DNA from: Bdellovibrionota bacterium
GTDB taxonomy: Bacteria > Bdellovibrionota > Bdellovibrionia > Bdellovibrionales > JAMPXM01
DNA: 52,759 bases
Direction of reading: 5' to 3'
NCBI GenBank assembly: GCA_963170185.1
Contig: CAUJGS010000114.1
Coordinates: forward strand, 1 to 52,759
The notes beneath the pieces are model-generated. The model was not told where the DNA came from and did not search any database. It saw only the letters and a program-made list of their open reading frames with translations. Shown piece after piece: positions 16,611-25,657 of this stretch; positions within the stretch are counted from its first letter, which is position 1, and each line of letters opens with the position of its first letter. Both the position numbers and the translations under genes were made by a program.

Positions 16611-17798
16611 TCAAAAATCCATCGACATCTTCGTCATGTAAATCCGAGAAGCTTTGGGACTGTCGCTAGTCCCAACTTCTTGAGCATAGGTGACCAGATC
16701 CAAGCGGAAGACGGCGAAGTCGCCGCTGAATCCCGCCGTGAAATAGCCTTGATTGATACCAAAGCGCCAACCGCCCTGAAACCAAGACTTCACCTTCCAC
16801 AAGAACTCGGCACCCATGTGAACACCTTTGGAGAAGGTCCAGTTCTCGTGAAGGATGTCGCGAACATCGAACGCAAACCGCGAACGCCAAATCCACCAGT
16901 CCGGAAGCTCAAACGCCGAGCCGACATCGATACGACGCTGAAGCCGATCAGGCTCGCCGGAATTTGGATCCAGCAAATGGAGATTTGTTTTAAAGCCGTA
17001 GTCGAGAACGTTGCGAACCGTTAACCCGAAAGTCGGCGCCGCTTTGCTAAAGACAGGATGCGAAGAAACATCCGGCGAGTAGAGCACGCCCAAGTCGGCG
17101 TCAAACGTCATCCCCTCACGTGCATCTTGAGGACGCAAAATATTGTCATCAAACGCCAACTCAACCGCATTGATCGAACGATTGAAATAGCCGCGATAAA
17201 TGGCCTTCCCCGTGACACCAAACGAAAGTTTTCCGGACTCAAGCTTCCCGTTCCATGCGCGCGCGTAGGCGATCGTCGTATCCTGACGAGCGACGACCTG
17301 AACCTGCGGCCCAACGGATTGAGCAACTCGCATCTCAAGAGAAAGGTCGACCGGAATCACCGCCACCGCCCAGCCTGGACGAGCCATGTAGGCATTCAAG
17401 AAGCCCATTCGCGCCGAATAGTGGTTGCCATAATTCGACTCGAGAAAGCTCGTGATTCGCGATACGTCGTTGCTCGACGAGACATCTCCGATGTCGCCAA
17501 AGAACTTCGGAAACTTTTCGTCGATGCCCACGTGTAGCAAAGAGAGGTTGGTATTGCCTTCCTCCAAGCGCACCAAAAATGCCGGGTTGTAGAAGATCGC
17601 GCTATAATCGTCGACAGCCGCCGTGAACGCACCACCCATCCCCATCGCGCGCACACTCATTCCGGGTTGGTGAATCGTAAAGTCTTTTACGTCACCCACT
17701 TGTGCGTGTGAACCGTTTGGCGTCGTGAGAATTGCCCCAGCAATCAAGCAAGCCAACACACGAACAACTGGCAAACTACCTCGAATAGAAAACTTCAT
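16611..17798 (-). CDS. Outer-membrane beta-barrel, 'MGMGG...NPA' family, paralogue C
   Basis: 395 residues with signal peptide (cleavage near GSHAQV), followed by VRAMGMGGAFTAAVDDYSA and IFYNPAFL. It ends TKMSMDF, a terminal Phe consistent with an outer-membrane barrel. The sequence is clearly related to paralogues A and B in the first 60 residues and in overall length. It is transcribed away from the gene at 17963. The three copies within about 6 kb indicate local duplication. Role unknown. Confidence 0.78.
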   Translation of the reverse strand: MKFSIRGSLPVVRVLACLIAGAILTTPNGSHAQVGDVKDFTIHQPGMSVRAMGMGGAFTAAVDDYSAIFYNPAFLVRLEEGNTNLSLLHVGIDEKFPKFFGDIGDVSSSNDVSRITSFLESNYGNHYSARMGFLNAYMARPGWAVAVIPVDLSLEMRVAQSVGPQVQVVARQDTTIAYARAWNGKLESGKLSFGVTGKAIYRGYFNRSINAVELAFDDNILRPQDAREGMTFDADLGVLYSPDVSSHPVFSKAAPTFGLTVRNVLDYGFKTNLHLLDPNSGEPDRLQRRIDVGSAFELPDWWIWRSRFAFDVRDILHENWTFSKGVHMGAEFLWKVKSWFQGGWRFGINQGYFTAGFSGDFAVFRLDLVTYAQEVGTSDSPKASRIYMTKMSMDF

Positions 17799-17962
17799 TT
17801 CAATCTGCTCCGTGGACTCATGTTCTGAAGAGGGAGACGTCGAACTCCGTCGACCGATTCAGTCTAATGAGATTTTAAGCAAAGCTCACTTTCTGATTCT
17901 TTCTGCGACGAAGGTCGAGACTGACTTCCCATGTCGAAGGGAACTCTCTAGCCTATAGCCTC
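17799..17962. promoter_or_regulatory. Divergent intergenic region, barrel C / gene at 17963
   Basis: A 164-base gap between divergent genes that must hold both promoters. I see no convincing -35/-10 pair or strong palindrome. Confidence 0.35.
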
Positions 17963-18592
17963 ATGAATTGTTCAAAACCGGTCATCGCATTTCTTATTCT
18001 CATGCTCTTTGTTGCGACGACTCACGCTTCGACTCCGCCCCCTTCGCCGGATCTCACGGTCGAACAAAAAACCGATGCGCCGCCAACGCCCGAAGAAATC
18101 GGCCGAGCCAACCAAATCGAGATCACGACGCCGCCCCCCGTCCGCCTAAAGGTCGACCGTTCGCATGACTATTTTTATCACTATCGCCAGGCCTTGAGCT
18201 TTCATGGCGGCATCGGTGCCAACCTTTCCGATATCGCCAACCCAAGTTCCACAATCGGGTTTCAATACCGTTTTTCATTCCCGGAAAATGGCCGCTCCGA
18301 AGCCGGCGCCGATCTCTTGGCTTCAGGAACCGGCCTGATTCACGCCTCGAGATTTCACTTTCTCGATGATGCTCGTTTTCGATTTTTCTACAAGTATGGG
18401 CTCGAAGTCCGAGTCGTCCCTTCCGAGGAACTCGTGACATTGCTGAAATTGGCAAACTGGCGCGCGCGCTTGGCCGGTGGTTTCGAGTGGAACACCTGGG
18501 GGTCGATTGGCTTACGAATGGACCTCGAAGCACATATCGGAACATCCGATCGCACCCTCACCGCGCTCGCCGGACTCGCCTACAGTTTCTAG
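17963..18592 (+). CDS. Exported beta-barrel-like protein, unknown
   Basis: 209 residues: signal peptide (IAFLILMLFVATTHAS), a proline-rich linker (PPPSPDLTVEQ, TPPPVR) at about residues 25-60, then about 140 residues of strand-like, Gly- and aromatic-rich sequence ending GLAYSF. The C-terminal Phe after alternating residues suggests an outer-membrane barrel. Its stop overlaps that of convergent coaE by four bases. No family recognised. Confidence 0.65.
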   Translation: MNCSKPVIAFLILMLFVATTHASTPPPSPDLTVEQKTDAPPTPEEIGRANQIEITTPPPVRLKVDRSHDYFYHYRQALSFHGGIGANLSDIANPSSTIGFQYRFSFPENGRSEAGADLLASGTGLIHASRFHFLDDARFRFFYKYGLEVRVVPSEELVTLLKLANWRARLAGGFEWNTWGSIGLRMDLEAHIGTSDRTLTALAGLAYSF

Positions 18593-19194
18593 GCGAATCT
18601 TTCTAGCTCGCTAAGCACTTCCGTGGTCGCCTTCGCGAGATTCGTTAGGTCACCGTGATTCCAGATTACAAAGTCCGACTGCTTCACTTTCTGTTCCTGA
18701 GGCAGCTGCGATGAGATTCTGGCGCGCGCCTCTGGCTCTGTGAGTTTCGCTCGCGCCATCAAGCGCTGAAGCTGAACATCTGGATCGACGGCAACACAGA
18801 CCACTTTATCGAAGTGAGATTTCAAATTTTTCTCAAAAAGAAGTGGGATCTCATAAAATGCGAGCTTATCGCCGCGCTTGGCGAGTCGGTCTCGCTCGGC
18901 CTGAGCAAGCCTGCGCACCTCCGGATGTAAAATACCCTCTAAGGCCGCCTTGTGCTTTCCAGACGTATCCGCAAAGACAATCGCGCCCAAGCGGCCACGG
19001 TTGACGACGTCTCCGTCGTCAAACACCGCATCGCCAAAGAGCGAGCGAATCTGCTTGGCGCCTTGGCTTTTTGGAGCCATCGCAAGATGAGACAAGCCAT
19101 CCGCGCTAATGACAGTGTATCCGGCCCGGCCGAGCATTTCGGCGACCGTGCTCTTTCCCGATGCGATTCCTCCGGTCAAACCAACCCAAAGCAC
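18589..19194 (-). CDS. coaE: Dephospho-CoA kinase
   Basis: CoaE phosphorylates dephospho-CoA in the last step of coenzyme A synthesis. The 201-residue product has the P-loop GLTGGIASGKST at its start, SADGLSH, and LLFEKNLKSHFDKVVCVAVD, all characteristic, followed by the usual QLQRLMAR and NHGDL segments. I use GTG 19194 since AAGGGA lies seven bases upstream; a TTG at 19221 would add nine residues absent from the family. Divergent from the Ser/Thr kinase gene. Confidence 0.92.
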   Translation of the reverse strand: MLWVGLTGGIASGKSTVAEMLGRAGYTVISADGLSHLAMAPKSQGAKQIRSLFGDAVFDDGDVVNRGRLGAIVFADTSGKHKAALEGILHPEVRRLAQAERDRLAKRGDKLAFYEIPLLFEKNLKSHFDKVVCVAVDPDVQLQRLMARAKLTEPEARARISSQLPQEQKVKQSDFVIWNHGDLTNLAKATTEVLSELERFA

Positions 19195-19354
19195 GGCACT
19201 TCCCTTTCCAAGATGTCTCAATTTTCACCATTCACCGTCCCGAGGTCCAGTCGATATTGCGCGAAGTGGTCCAGTAACGGTCCTGTTTACCGCTGTAAGA
19301 CTTCTGAATTCTCAAGGCGTTATCCGCTATTACCGATGAAGAGACGTGGATCTA

Positions 19355-21460
19355 ATGAAACTTGAAACCTTTGGTAAGTACGTTCTGCTGGAAAAGCTTG
19401 CCATGGGCGGTATGGCAGAAGTTTATCTCGCACGCAGCATCGGCGCCGGTGGCGTCGGTAAGTTTGTTGCGGTTAAGCGCATCCTCCCTCAGTTCTCGGA
19501 ACAACCTGAGTTCGTGGAGATGTTCAAAGACGAAGCTTCGATCGCCATCAACCTCCAACACTCGAACATCGTGACCATCACCGAGTTCGGTATGGAGAAA
19601 AACCAGTTCTTCATCGTCATGGATTTCGTCAACGGACGAAACTTGAAGCAGATCCTGAACAAGGTAAAAACAGCCAATAGCTCGCTCGGTATCGAACACA
19701 TCGTTTACTGCGCAAAAGAGATCGCCGCTGGTCTGGATCACGCCCATCGCTGCTTAAACCCAGCGACGGCAAAGCCACTGAACATCATTCACCGCGACAT
19801 GTCCCCGCACAACGTGATGATCAGTTTCGAAGGCGAAATCAAAGTCGTCGACTTCGGTATCGCGAAAGCGGAAACCCAGATCGAATCGACACGGGCCGGA
19901 ACCCTGAAAGGGAAATTCGGTTACATGTCGCCTGAACAAGCCGACGCGCAGGAAGTCGATCAACGTACCGATGTCTTCTCGCTTGGTATCATCTTGTGGG
20001 AACTTCTCGCAAACGACCGCCTTTTCGTCGGCAAAAACGAGATCGAGATTCTTCGCAAGATCAAAGAATGCAATATTCAGCCGCTTCGTAAGCTAAACGC
20101 GAACATCCCTCCGGAGCTCGAGAAAATCGTTTCGAAAGCTTTGGCAAAGGATCGTAACCTTCGCTATCGCAATGCCGAAGACTTGCATCGCGACTTACAT
20201 CGCTTCTTGAACCTGAAGTATCCGGACTTTTCGAAGCAAGATTTTGCAAAGTTCCTGAAGACGCTCTTTGCTAAAGAGATCGAGGACACTCATCGCAAAC
20301 TTCTCGACTATGCGAAGCTCGACTTCTCGCAGTTGATTCGCCCTAAGCGTCGCACACCGGTTCCCGCTCTTGACGAGTACTCGAACTCGGCCGTGCAAAC
20401 GCAAAAGAGCATCACACGTCCAGACACGGATGATCGCGCTTATGAAAAACGGCACGACGCGCGTCCCCGTCGCGACGATCGTGAGTCCGCGAACTCGTCA
20501 CCATTTGAAGTTCGTCAGCAAGGAAAAGTAAACATCCTTGAAGCCAAAGACATCGAAGGCGGAATCAAGACGCCCGAAGGTGGAGGCTTAAAGCTAGAAG
20601 GACCAAAACGCGGTCCCAACCCATATGCCAATGTGGGAACCGGAGGAAATCCGGGCGCAACAGCCAACGCTATGGGCACAGGCCTAGGTAGCGGCGGCGG
20701 AATGGCGGCCGGTGGCGGCATGGGAATCGGCGGTATGACCCACGCTGGAACTTACGGCGGTGGCGGCACACGCTCGCGACTCGAAAACAGTTCGTTTCAT
20801 CGTCAAAGCTCAAACTACGCTTCGTTGATCACCGTACTCATGGTCATCGGCGTCCTCGTAGTCGGAGCGATCTGGCACTTCTCAAATCCGGAACGCTCGC
20901 AGAGCCTTGTAACCAAGCTCATGCGTGACGCCGGCATGATGCCGCCGGAGACAGTCCCCGTTAAGGATCTCGCGAAAGTGGAGCTTCCTTCGGTGAAACC
21001 CTCCAAGGTCATGCTGCCGATTTCGTCGAATCCGCCAGGAGCTGAAATTCTCCTGAATGGAAAATCGACCGGTGAAGTTACACCAACGACAATTTCGGTT
21101 CGCGACGGCGATGAGATCGAGTGGACACTTCGCATGAACGGCTACAAGCCGGCGTCTGACCGCTTGATCGTTCAGCAAGGTCGTTCGCTCTCGGTCAATC
21201 TGAAAGCGGATCGTAAAGCTTACCTCGACATCACCGTCATGGGTAATGGCGAAATTTCCATCGACGGCAAGGTCATCGCGGCCCGCGGCCCTGTGGCAGG
21301 ATTCGAAGTCCCCGCCGATCAGGACATCACGGTGCGTGTATTCGATCCTGCGACGAAAGCGACCGACGAAGTCAAAGTGCGTATCTCTGAAAACACGACT
21401 CGTCGAATCACGCTGATTCCGCGCGCGAACATCAGCGGCCCGCGTCCCGCTAGCCGTTAA
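19355..21460 (+). CDS. Membrane Ser/Thr protein kinase with C-terminal PEGA domain
   Basis: A 701-residue Hanks-type kinase. The catalytic domain spans about residues 8-275: LAMGGMAEVYLA glycine loop, Lys41 in AVKRIL, HRDMSPHN at 146-153, DFGIAK at 166 and MSPEQAD. All catalytic residues are intact. A long low-complexity linker rich in Gly, Met and Ala follows (about 420-470), then one membrane span (LITVLMVIGVLVVGAIW) and a PEGA-type domain (SSNPPGAEILLNGKSTGEVT) outside the membrane. The PEGA domain is a common extracytoplasmic module of such kinases. I prefer ATG 19355 to the GTG at 19346. Followed by the acyl-CoA synthetase gene. Confidence 0.88.
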   Translation: MKLETFGKYVLLEKLAMGGMAEVYLARSIGAGGVGKFVAVKRILPQFSEQPEFVEMFKDEASIAINLQHSNIVTITEFGMEKNQFFIVMDFVNGRNLKQILNKVKTANSSLGIEHIVYCAKEIAAGLDHAHRCLNPATAKPLNIIHRDMSPHNVMISFEGEIKVVDFGIAKAETQIESTRAGTLKGKFGYMSPEQADAQEVDQRTDVFSLGIILWELLANDRLFVGKNEIEILRKIKECNIQPLRKLNANIPPELEKIVSKALAKDRNLRYRNAEDLHRDLHRFLNLKYPDFSKQDFAKFLKTLFAKEIEDTHRKLLDYAKLDFSQLIRPKRRTPVPALDEYSNSAVQTQKSITRPDTDDRAYEKRHDARPRRDDRESANSSPFEVRQQGKVNILEAKDIEGGIKTPEGGGLKLEGPKRGPNPYANVGTGGNPGATANAMGTGLGSGGGMAAGGGMGIGGMTHAGTYGGGGTRSRLENSSFHRQSSNYASLITVLMVIGVLVVGAIWHFSNPERSQSLVTKLMRDAGMMPPETVPVKDLAKVELPSVKPSKVMLPISSNPPGAEILLNGKSTGEVTPTTISVRDGDEIEWTLRMNGYKPASDRLIVQQGRSLSVNLKADRKAYLDITVMGNGEISIDGKVIAARGPVAGFEVPADQDITVRVFDPATKATDEVKVRISENTTRRITLIPRANISGPRPASR

Positions 21461-21515
21461 TCACGAAGTCCATCACTGCCGTGACTTTTCGAGCGATTTC
21501 TGCCAAGACCTAGGC

Positions 21516-23327
21516 ATGGCCGACACTATCACTCGACGCTTTCTCGAAACGGCAAAACGCCACCCGACGAAAACCGCTGTGCGCTTTCCACAAAGCCGTA
21601 CGGCGCGCAACACGAACTGGCTCGAACTCAATTGGACGGACTATCGCAAACTCGTCGACTCACTAGCTGCTGGCCTTCAAGCTTTCGGCATTCGAAAAGG
21701 CGATCGTGTTGCCATCCTCGCCAACACACGTCTGGAATGGGCCGCTCTTGATCTGGCGATCTTGGGGCTGGGCGCAGTCACTGTCCCCATCTACCCAAGC
21801 TCGACACCGGACGATATCGCCTTCATCTTGCACGACTCTCAAGCGAAGCTACTTTTCGTCGAGGACCTTTCGGTCTTTAAAAAGATGCACGGCATTCTGG
21901 GACGCGAGTCGAAACTGCGACGACCCGAGAAAGTCGTTCTCATCGACTCTGCACCGGCCGCCGAGATCCCGAGCTTCACGGAAGCAACGACGCTCGACGA
22001 GATGCAAATGCTCGGTGAAAAAGCTCTTAAGGTTTCCCCCACTCTGTACGAGTTGGCCGTGGGCGAAGTGAAGCCCGATGACGTCGCCACGATCATCTAC
22101 ACCTCTGGCACGACCGGAAGGCCCAAGGGCGTCGTTCACACTCACGTGCAAGCCTTTAGCGAAGTCTCAGAAGCCTTTCCTCTTTTGGGCGTGAGCAGCA
22201 ACGACATCACTCTCACCTTCTTGCCGTTTGCACACGTTCTTGGTCGCATCGAAATCTGGGGCCATGCCCTGCTCGGCTTCACCATGGGTTTTGCCGTCTC
22301 CATCGATCGACTCAAACAAGATTTTCAAGAAATTCGCCCCACCATCATCGTGGCGGTTCCACGGATCTTTGAGAAAATCCACGCGGGCATCCTCGCGCAA
22401 GCGGATATCTCTCCGCTTCGTCGCAAAGTGTTCGACTGGGCGCTCGAGACCGGCCGCGAGATCAGTCGCTGCAAACAAGAAAAGCGCGCGATTCCTCTCG
22501 ATGTCGCCGTCCAGTACGCGGCGGCGAGAAAACTGGTCTTCGACTCCATTCAAGAACGAATGGGAGGCCGTCTGCGCTTTGCCGTCAGCGGCGGCGCTCC
22601 CTTGAGCCGTGAAATCGCCGAGTTCTTTCATGCGGCCGGGCTCTTGGTATTGGAAGGTTACGGTCTCACCGAAACCACGGCCGCGGTTTGCGTGAACACG
22701 CCGTTTGACTATCGCTTCGGCACGGTCGGAAAACCCATTGGCGATGTGAAAGTGCAAATCGCCGACGACGGCGAGGTCCTGATCAAATCGCGCAAAGTGA
22801 TGCGTGAGTACCTAGGCGACGCCGAAGCGACCAAAGCCGTTTTGGTGGACGGCTGGTTTCACACCGGCGACATCGGAGAGTTCGACGAACAAGGCCGCTT
22901 GCGCATCACGGACCGCAAAAAGGACCTGATCAAAACGGCCGGTGGAAAGTACGTGGCTCCGCAACGCCTCGAAGGCTTGGTGAAACTCTCGCACTACATT
23001 TCCAACGTCCACATTCATGGCGACAATCGCAAGTATTGCATCGCCTTGGTCACGCTGGCCTGGGACACCGTTTCCATCTGGGCGAAGGAGCAAGGGCTTC
23101 AGCTTGGCAATATCAAAGAGGCCAGCGAAAACCCCAAGGTCAAAGATCTCATTCGTCGCGCCGTCGCGGATGCAAACTCCCACCTCGCGTCGTTTGAGAC
23201 CATCAAACAGTTCGCGATTTTGCCGAACGACTTCACAATCGAAAACGGAGAGCTCACGCCGTCTCTAAAAATCAAACGCAAAGTCGTCGACGAGCGCTAC
23301 AAAGCCGTCATCGACGCCCTCTATTAG
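21516..23327 (+). CDS. fadD: Long-chain acyl-CoA synthetase (AMP-forming)
   Basis: 603 residues of the ANL superfamily, activating fatty acids to acyl-CoA. Signature YTSGTTGRPKGVVHTH, then GYGLTETTA, GWFHTGDIGEFDEQGRL and ITDRKKDLIKTAGGKYVAPQ are all present, in the order and spacing of long-chain (FACL-like, FadD15-type) enzymes. The C-terminal Lys (NGELTPSLKIKRK) that completes adenylation is intact. It lies 55 bases after the kinase gene. With the hydroxylase, E2-like acyltransferase and lipases in this window it belongs to a lipid theme, but not to the same operon. Confidence 0.9.
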   Translation: MADTITRRFLETAKRHPTKTAVRFPQSRTARNTNWLELNWTDYRKLVDSLAAGLQAFGIRKGDRVAILANTRLEWAALDLAILGLGAVTVPIYPSSTPDDIAFILHDSQAKLLFVEDLSVFKKMHGILGRESKLRRPEKVVLIDSAPAAEIPSFTEATTLDEMQMLGEKALKVSPTLYELAVGEVKPDDVATIIYTSGTTGRPKGVVHTHVQAFSEVSEAFPLLGVSSNDITLTFLPFAHVLGRIEIWGHALLGFTMGFAVSIDRLKQDFQEIRPTIIVAVPRIFEKIHAGILAQADISPLRRKVFDWALETGREISRCKQEKRAIPLDVAVQYAAARKLVFDSIQERMGGRLRFAVSGGAPLSREIAEFFHAAGLLVLEGYGLTETTAAVCVNTPFDYRFGTVGKPIGDVKVQIADDGEVLIKSRKVMREYLGDAEATKAVLVDGWFHTGDIGEFDEQGRLRITDRKKDLIKTAGGKYVAPQRLEGLVKLSHYISNVHIHGDNRKYCIALVTLAWDTVSIWAKEQGLQLGNIKEASENPKVKDLIRRAVADANSHLASFETIKQFAILPNDFTIENGELTPSLKIKRKVVDERYKAVIDALY

Positions 23328-23401
23328 GAGGTTTCTTCGCGCAAGCGCTTCAGAAACTGCGCGGTGGCGCAAAACGGAGGTTTCGTTCAGCGCAAGCGCT
23401 T
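23327..23401. repeat. Imperfect direct repeat at the convergent fadD / hydrolase junction
   Basis: GGAGGTTTC followed by GCGCAAGCGCTT occurs at 23327-23350 and again at 23376-23401, about 49 bases apart. The first copy can fold (GTTTCT with AGAAAC, and GCGC-AA-GCGC), and the second runs into the 3' end of the minus-strand hydrolase. It looks like a small local duplication of a gene end. Confidence 0.45.
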
Positions 23402-24454
23402 GAGTAGAATTGGCACTAGGACTTCCGGCTTATGCGCGAGCGCGTGATGAGGAACATCAGGCACGATTTCAGGCGTCACGCCCCAGGCTTCCGCTGCGGC
23501 CTTCTGAGCCACCATACGCCCCGCAGACTCCCCGCCCGCGATGAAAAAATGCACGGCGCCCGTGTTCGGCTGAGCCGCTTTGCCCTCTGTTCGAAGACTG
23601 AAGTCCGCCGCCGCGCCAATTTGCGCCGTCAGCCCAAGAATCATCGCGCTGCGATCGACGCCGTCGGGCAGCTTGAACCCGCCCATCAGATTCCCATCGA
23701 CAATGCCAACGGCGGAGCTACGGGCCGAATGACCCCTTAGACGTTTAACGGACTCGAGCCCGCCCATCCACGGGTTGAGCATCATCATGCTTTCGACCGC
23801 GTTGCGTCCGGCAAGAACAACGGACCCCATCGGAATCTCATCAACCGCTTCGACCAAGGTAGAAAGAAAGATCGACTCTCGAATCTGGTTTCGACCACCA
23901 GGCAGCTTCGCTTCACCGTTTCGATAAAGCTCTAAAAATCGCGCCAGCGGCAATCCGCCGTACGAGTAGCCAACCAACACAATCGGTCCGCGCAGATCGG
24001 CGACCTTTAAAACCTCGGCGACCTCTCGCCCAAAGTCGACAGACGCCATGTCCTCACGCACGTTCTTCGCAGCGTCGCCACTTAAGTGGTGTCGCATCGC
24101 CAACGACTCCATCTGCGTGCTGTAGTGCATGATCAAAAGCCCTTCACCTTTTGATTGCGCCTCGAAAGTTTCACGAAACGCCCTAAGGTCCTCGCGCGGA
24201 ACAAAGAGACCGTTCAACAAAACCAGCGTGGGTTTGCCTCGCTTCGCTTTCAATTGATCGAAGAACACGACACGATGATCCGACGTCTCCGTTTTCACTT
24301 CGACGTAAAAACTCTCGAAGCGAGAAGGCGACGCCACTTCGGCGATCGACACGAACTGCGTGTCACAGCTGGGGCGTGCGGCATGCGCCAACGACGTGGC
24401 CACCGAAACCAGCAAAACGACAATCGAAGTTCGAGCGAAAAATAAGAGGACCAT
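23387..24454 (-). CDS. Exported alpha/beta hydrolase
   Basis: 355 residues from ATG 24454: signal peptide (FFARTSIVVLLVSVATSLAHA), then TLVLLNGLFVPRED, an oxyanion-region strand, IVLVGYSYGGLP with the nucleophile Ser in G-Y-S-Y-G-G, and a late HHALAHKPE with a likely catalytic His. It would act in the periplasm or outer envelope; substrate unknown. An in-frame TTG at 24496 is an alternative start with poor ribosome-site spacing. It lies 109 bases after the barrel gene at 24564 and may be on the same transcript. Confidence 0.75.
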   Translation of the reverse strand: MVLLFFARTSIVVLLVSVATSLAHAARPSCDTQFVSIAEVASPSRFESFYVEVKTETSDHRVVFFDQLKAKRGKPTLVLLNGLFVPREDLRAFRETFEAQSKGEGLLIMHYSTQMESLAMRHHLSGDAAKNVREDMASVDFGREVAEVLKVADLRGPIVLVGYSYGGLPLARFLELYRNGEAKLPGGRNQIRESIFLSTLVEAVDEIPMGSVVLAGRNAVESMMMLNPWMGGLESVKRLRGHSARSSAVGIVDGNLMGGFKLPDGVDRSAMILGLTAQIGAAADFSLRTEGKAAQPNTGAVHFFIAGGESAGRMVAQKAAAEAWGVTPEIVPDVPHHALAHKPEVLVPILLKRLR

Positions 24455-24563
24455 CTGGTCGGCGAGTTTATCGTCAATCGCCGAGATTCGCCTCAACTCC
24501 CGATAGAAAGAGTAGAACTTTCAGAACGACCATGGCGGAAAGTCAGAGCTCTTAAAGACGAGC

Positions 24564-25331
24564 TCAAAGATAGAAACGGAAGTAGAGATTGACGTAAGCG
24601 CCGCCGAAGTCAAAAGACCGCGCGCTCCCGTCGCCGTTTAGCAAAGTGCCTCCGGAGGACTGTCCACCCGTGATCGCGGAAGTCGCCTTCTGACTGGTTA
24701 ACGATCCCACCTTAAGCGATCGGTACCCCATCTCCAAAGCGACCGTCGTGGTGTCCACAAGCAGCGTCTCGCCGATCAAGTACGCGTTCCACATCGTCAC
24801 GGAAGCTTCACCCTTTTCGATATAGTCACTGACACCCAAAGCCGTGGCTCCGGCCGAGGTCATCGTGTAGCTTTGCTCAAGTGAAACCGAGGCCATGCCC
24901 GCACCGCCGCCTAGGCTGATTCGCGATTCAAGCCTCTTCCAGACGGGAATCTCAATCGAGGCCTTGGGAATAAGCGCCGTGATTTTCGAACTCATCGTGA
25001 AATAGGGAGTCGCGCCCGAGCTTCCGTTTACGCCCTCCAAGGCCTTGGCCAAGAGATATTCCCCACCCACGCGCAGCTGAAACCGCTGAGAGCCAAACAA
25101 AACACCGAGTTCGCCTGAGTAGTTGCTGCCAACCACTTGATCCGTCTGAACACCGCTACCCGACGACATCGCAAACGCATGATCCGAAACATTTGAAAGG
25201 CCATAGCCGCCGCCAAAATACGTGGAGAAACGTTCGTTTGGCATATCGAACTTACGCGCCATCGCCGTCGACGGTGTGAGCCCGATCAGTCCTATACAGA
25301 ATGCGATGAGGGAGACGAAATAAAAGGCCAT
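24564..25331 (-). CDS. Outer-membrane beta-barrel protein
   Basis: 255 residues with signal peptide (MAFYFVSLIAFCIGLIG, cleavage near AMARK), then alternating strand-like sequence with many Gly, Tyr and Ser, ending AYVNLYFRFYL. This matches the OmpA/OmpW-type small barrels in general character, but no specific family is identified. It is divergent from the lipoprotein region at 25658. Confidence 0.68.
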   Translation of the reverse strand: MAFYFVSLIAFCIGLIGLTPSTAMARKFDMPNERFSTYFGGGYGLSNVSDHAFAMSSGSGVQTDQVVGSNYSGELGVLFGSQRFQLRVGGEYLLAKALEGVNGSSGATPYFTMSSKITALIPKASIEIPVWKRLESRISLGGGAGMASVSLEQSYTMTSAGATALGVSDYIEKGEASVTMWNAYLIGETLLVDTTTVALEMGYRSLKVGSLTSQKATSAITGGQSSGGTLLNGDGSARSFDFGGAYVNLYFRFYL

Positions 25332-25657
25332 AGCCTATCTTAGAACGCTTTCACGGTGCCTCGCAATTTTGTTCAATCGCGCCACTTTCAGTGAAACTTT
25401 GGCTCCACCCCACTTCCGTCGCGCTTTCCATGAACGAGTTTTCGCGAAAGCTCACAGGCACCCGCTCATTTCTCGCTCGCAAGACTTCGTGCAAATTTTT
25501 ATCGGAACTTTTCTCAAAAAACCTCGCCGCCGGCTCCTGGCCCGAGGGCCTGTCCGTCACGCTCACGGCGCCAAAAATTGGCACGAAACGGGCACTCCCA
25601 AGGTGGGCTTACGCAGATGAGCTTACGCCAAAAGGACCAAGAAAACGGGGACTCGAA
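25332..25657. promoter_or_regulatory. 326-base intergenic region, no convincing gene
   Basis: This gap between divergent genes has open frames on both strands (plus from 25391 joining the lipoprotein frame, minus 25351-25584), but neither resembles a protein I know, and the plus frame would bury the lipoprotein signal peptide 89 residues inside. It probably holds promoters for both flanking genes. ACGGGG before ATG 25658 is the likely ribosome site. Confidence 0.4.

Noticed and set aside
25351-25584. 77-residue minus-strand frame beside the barrel gene at 24564
   Set aside because: Starts with GTG, lacks a recognised family, and lies in a divergent promoter region; it could be real but I cannot support it.
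25391-25657. In-frame N-terminal extension (89 residues) upstream of the lipoprotein at 25658
   Set aside because: It would place the lipoprotein signal peptide deep inside the protein, has no recognised domain, and a plausible ribosome site lies directly before ATG 25658.
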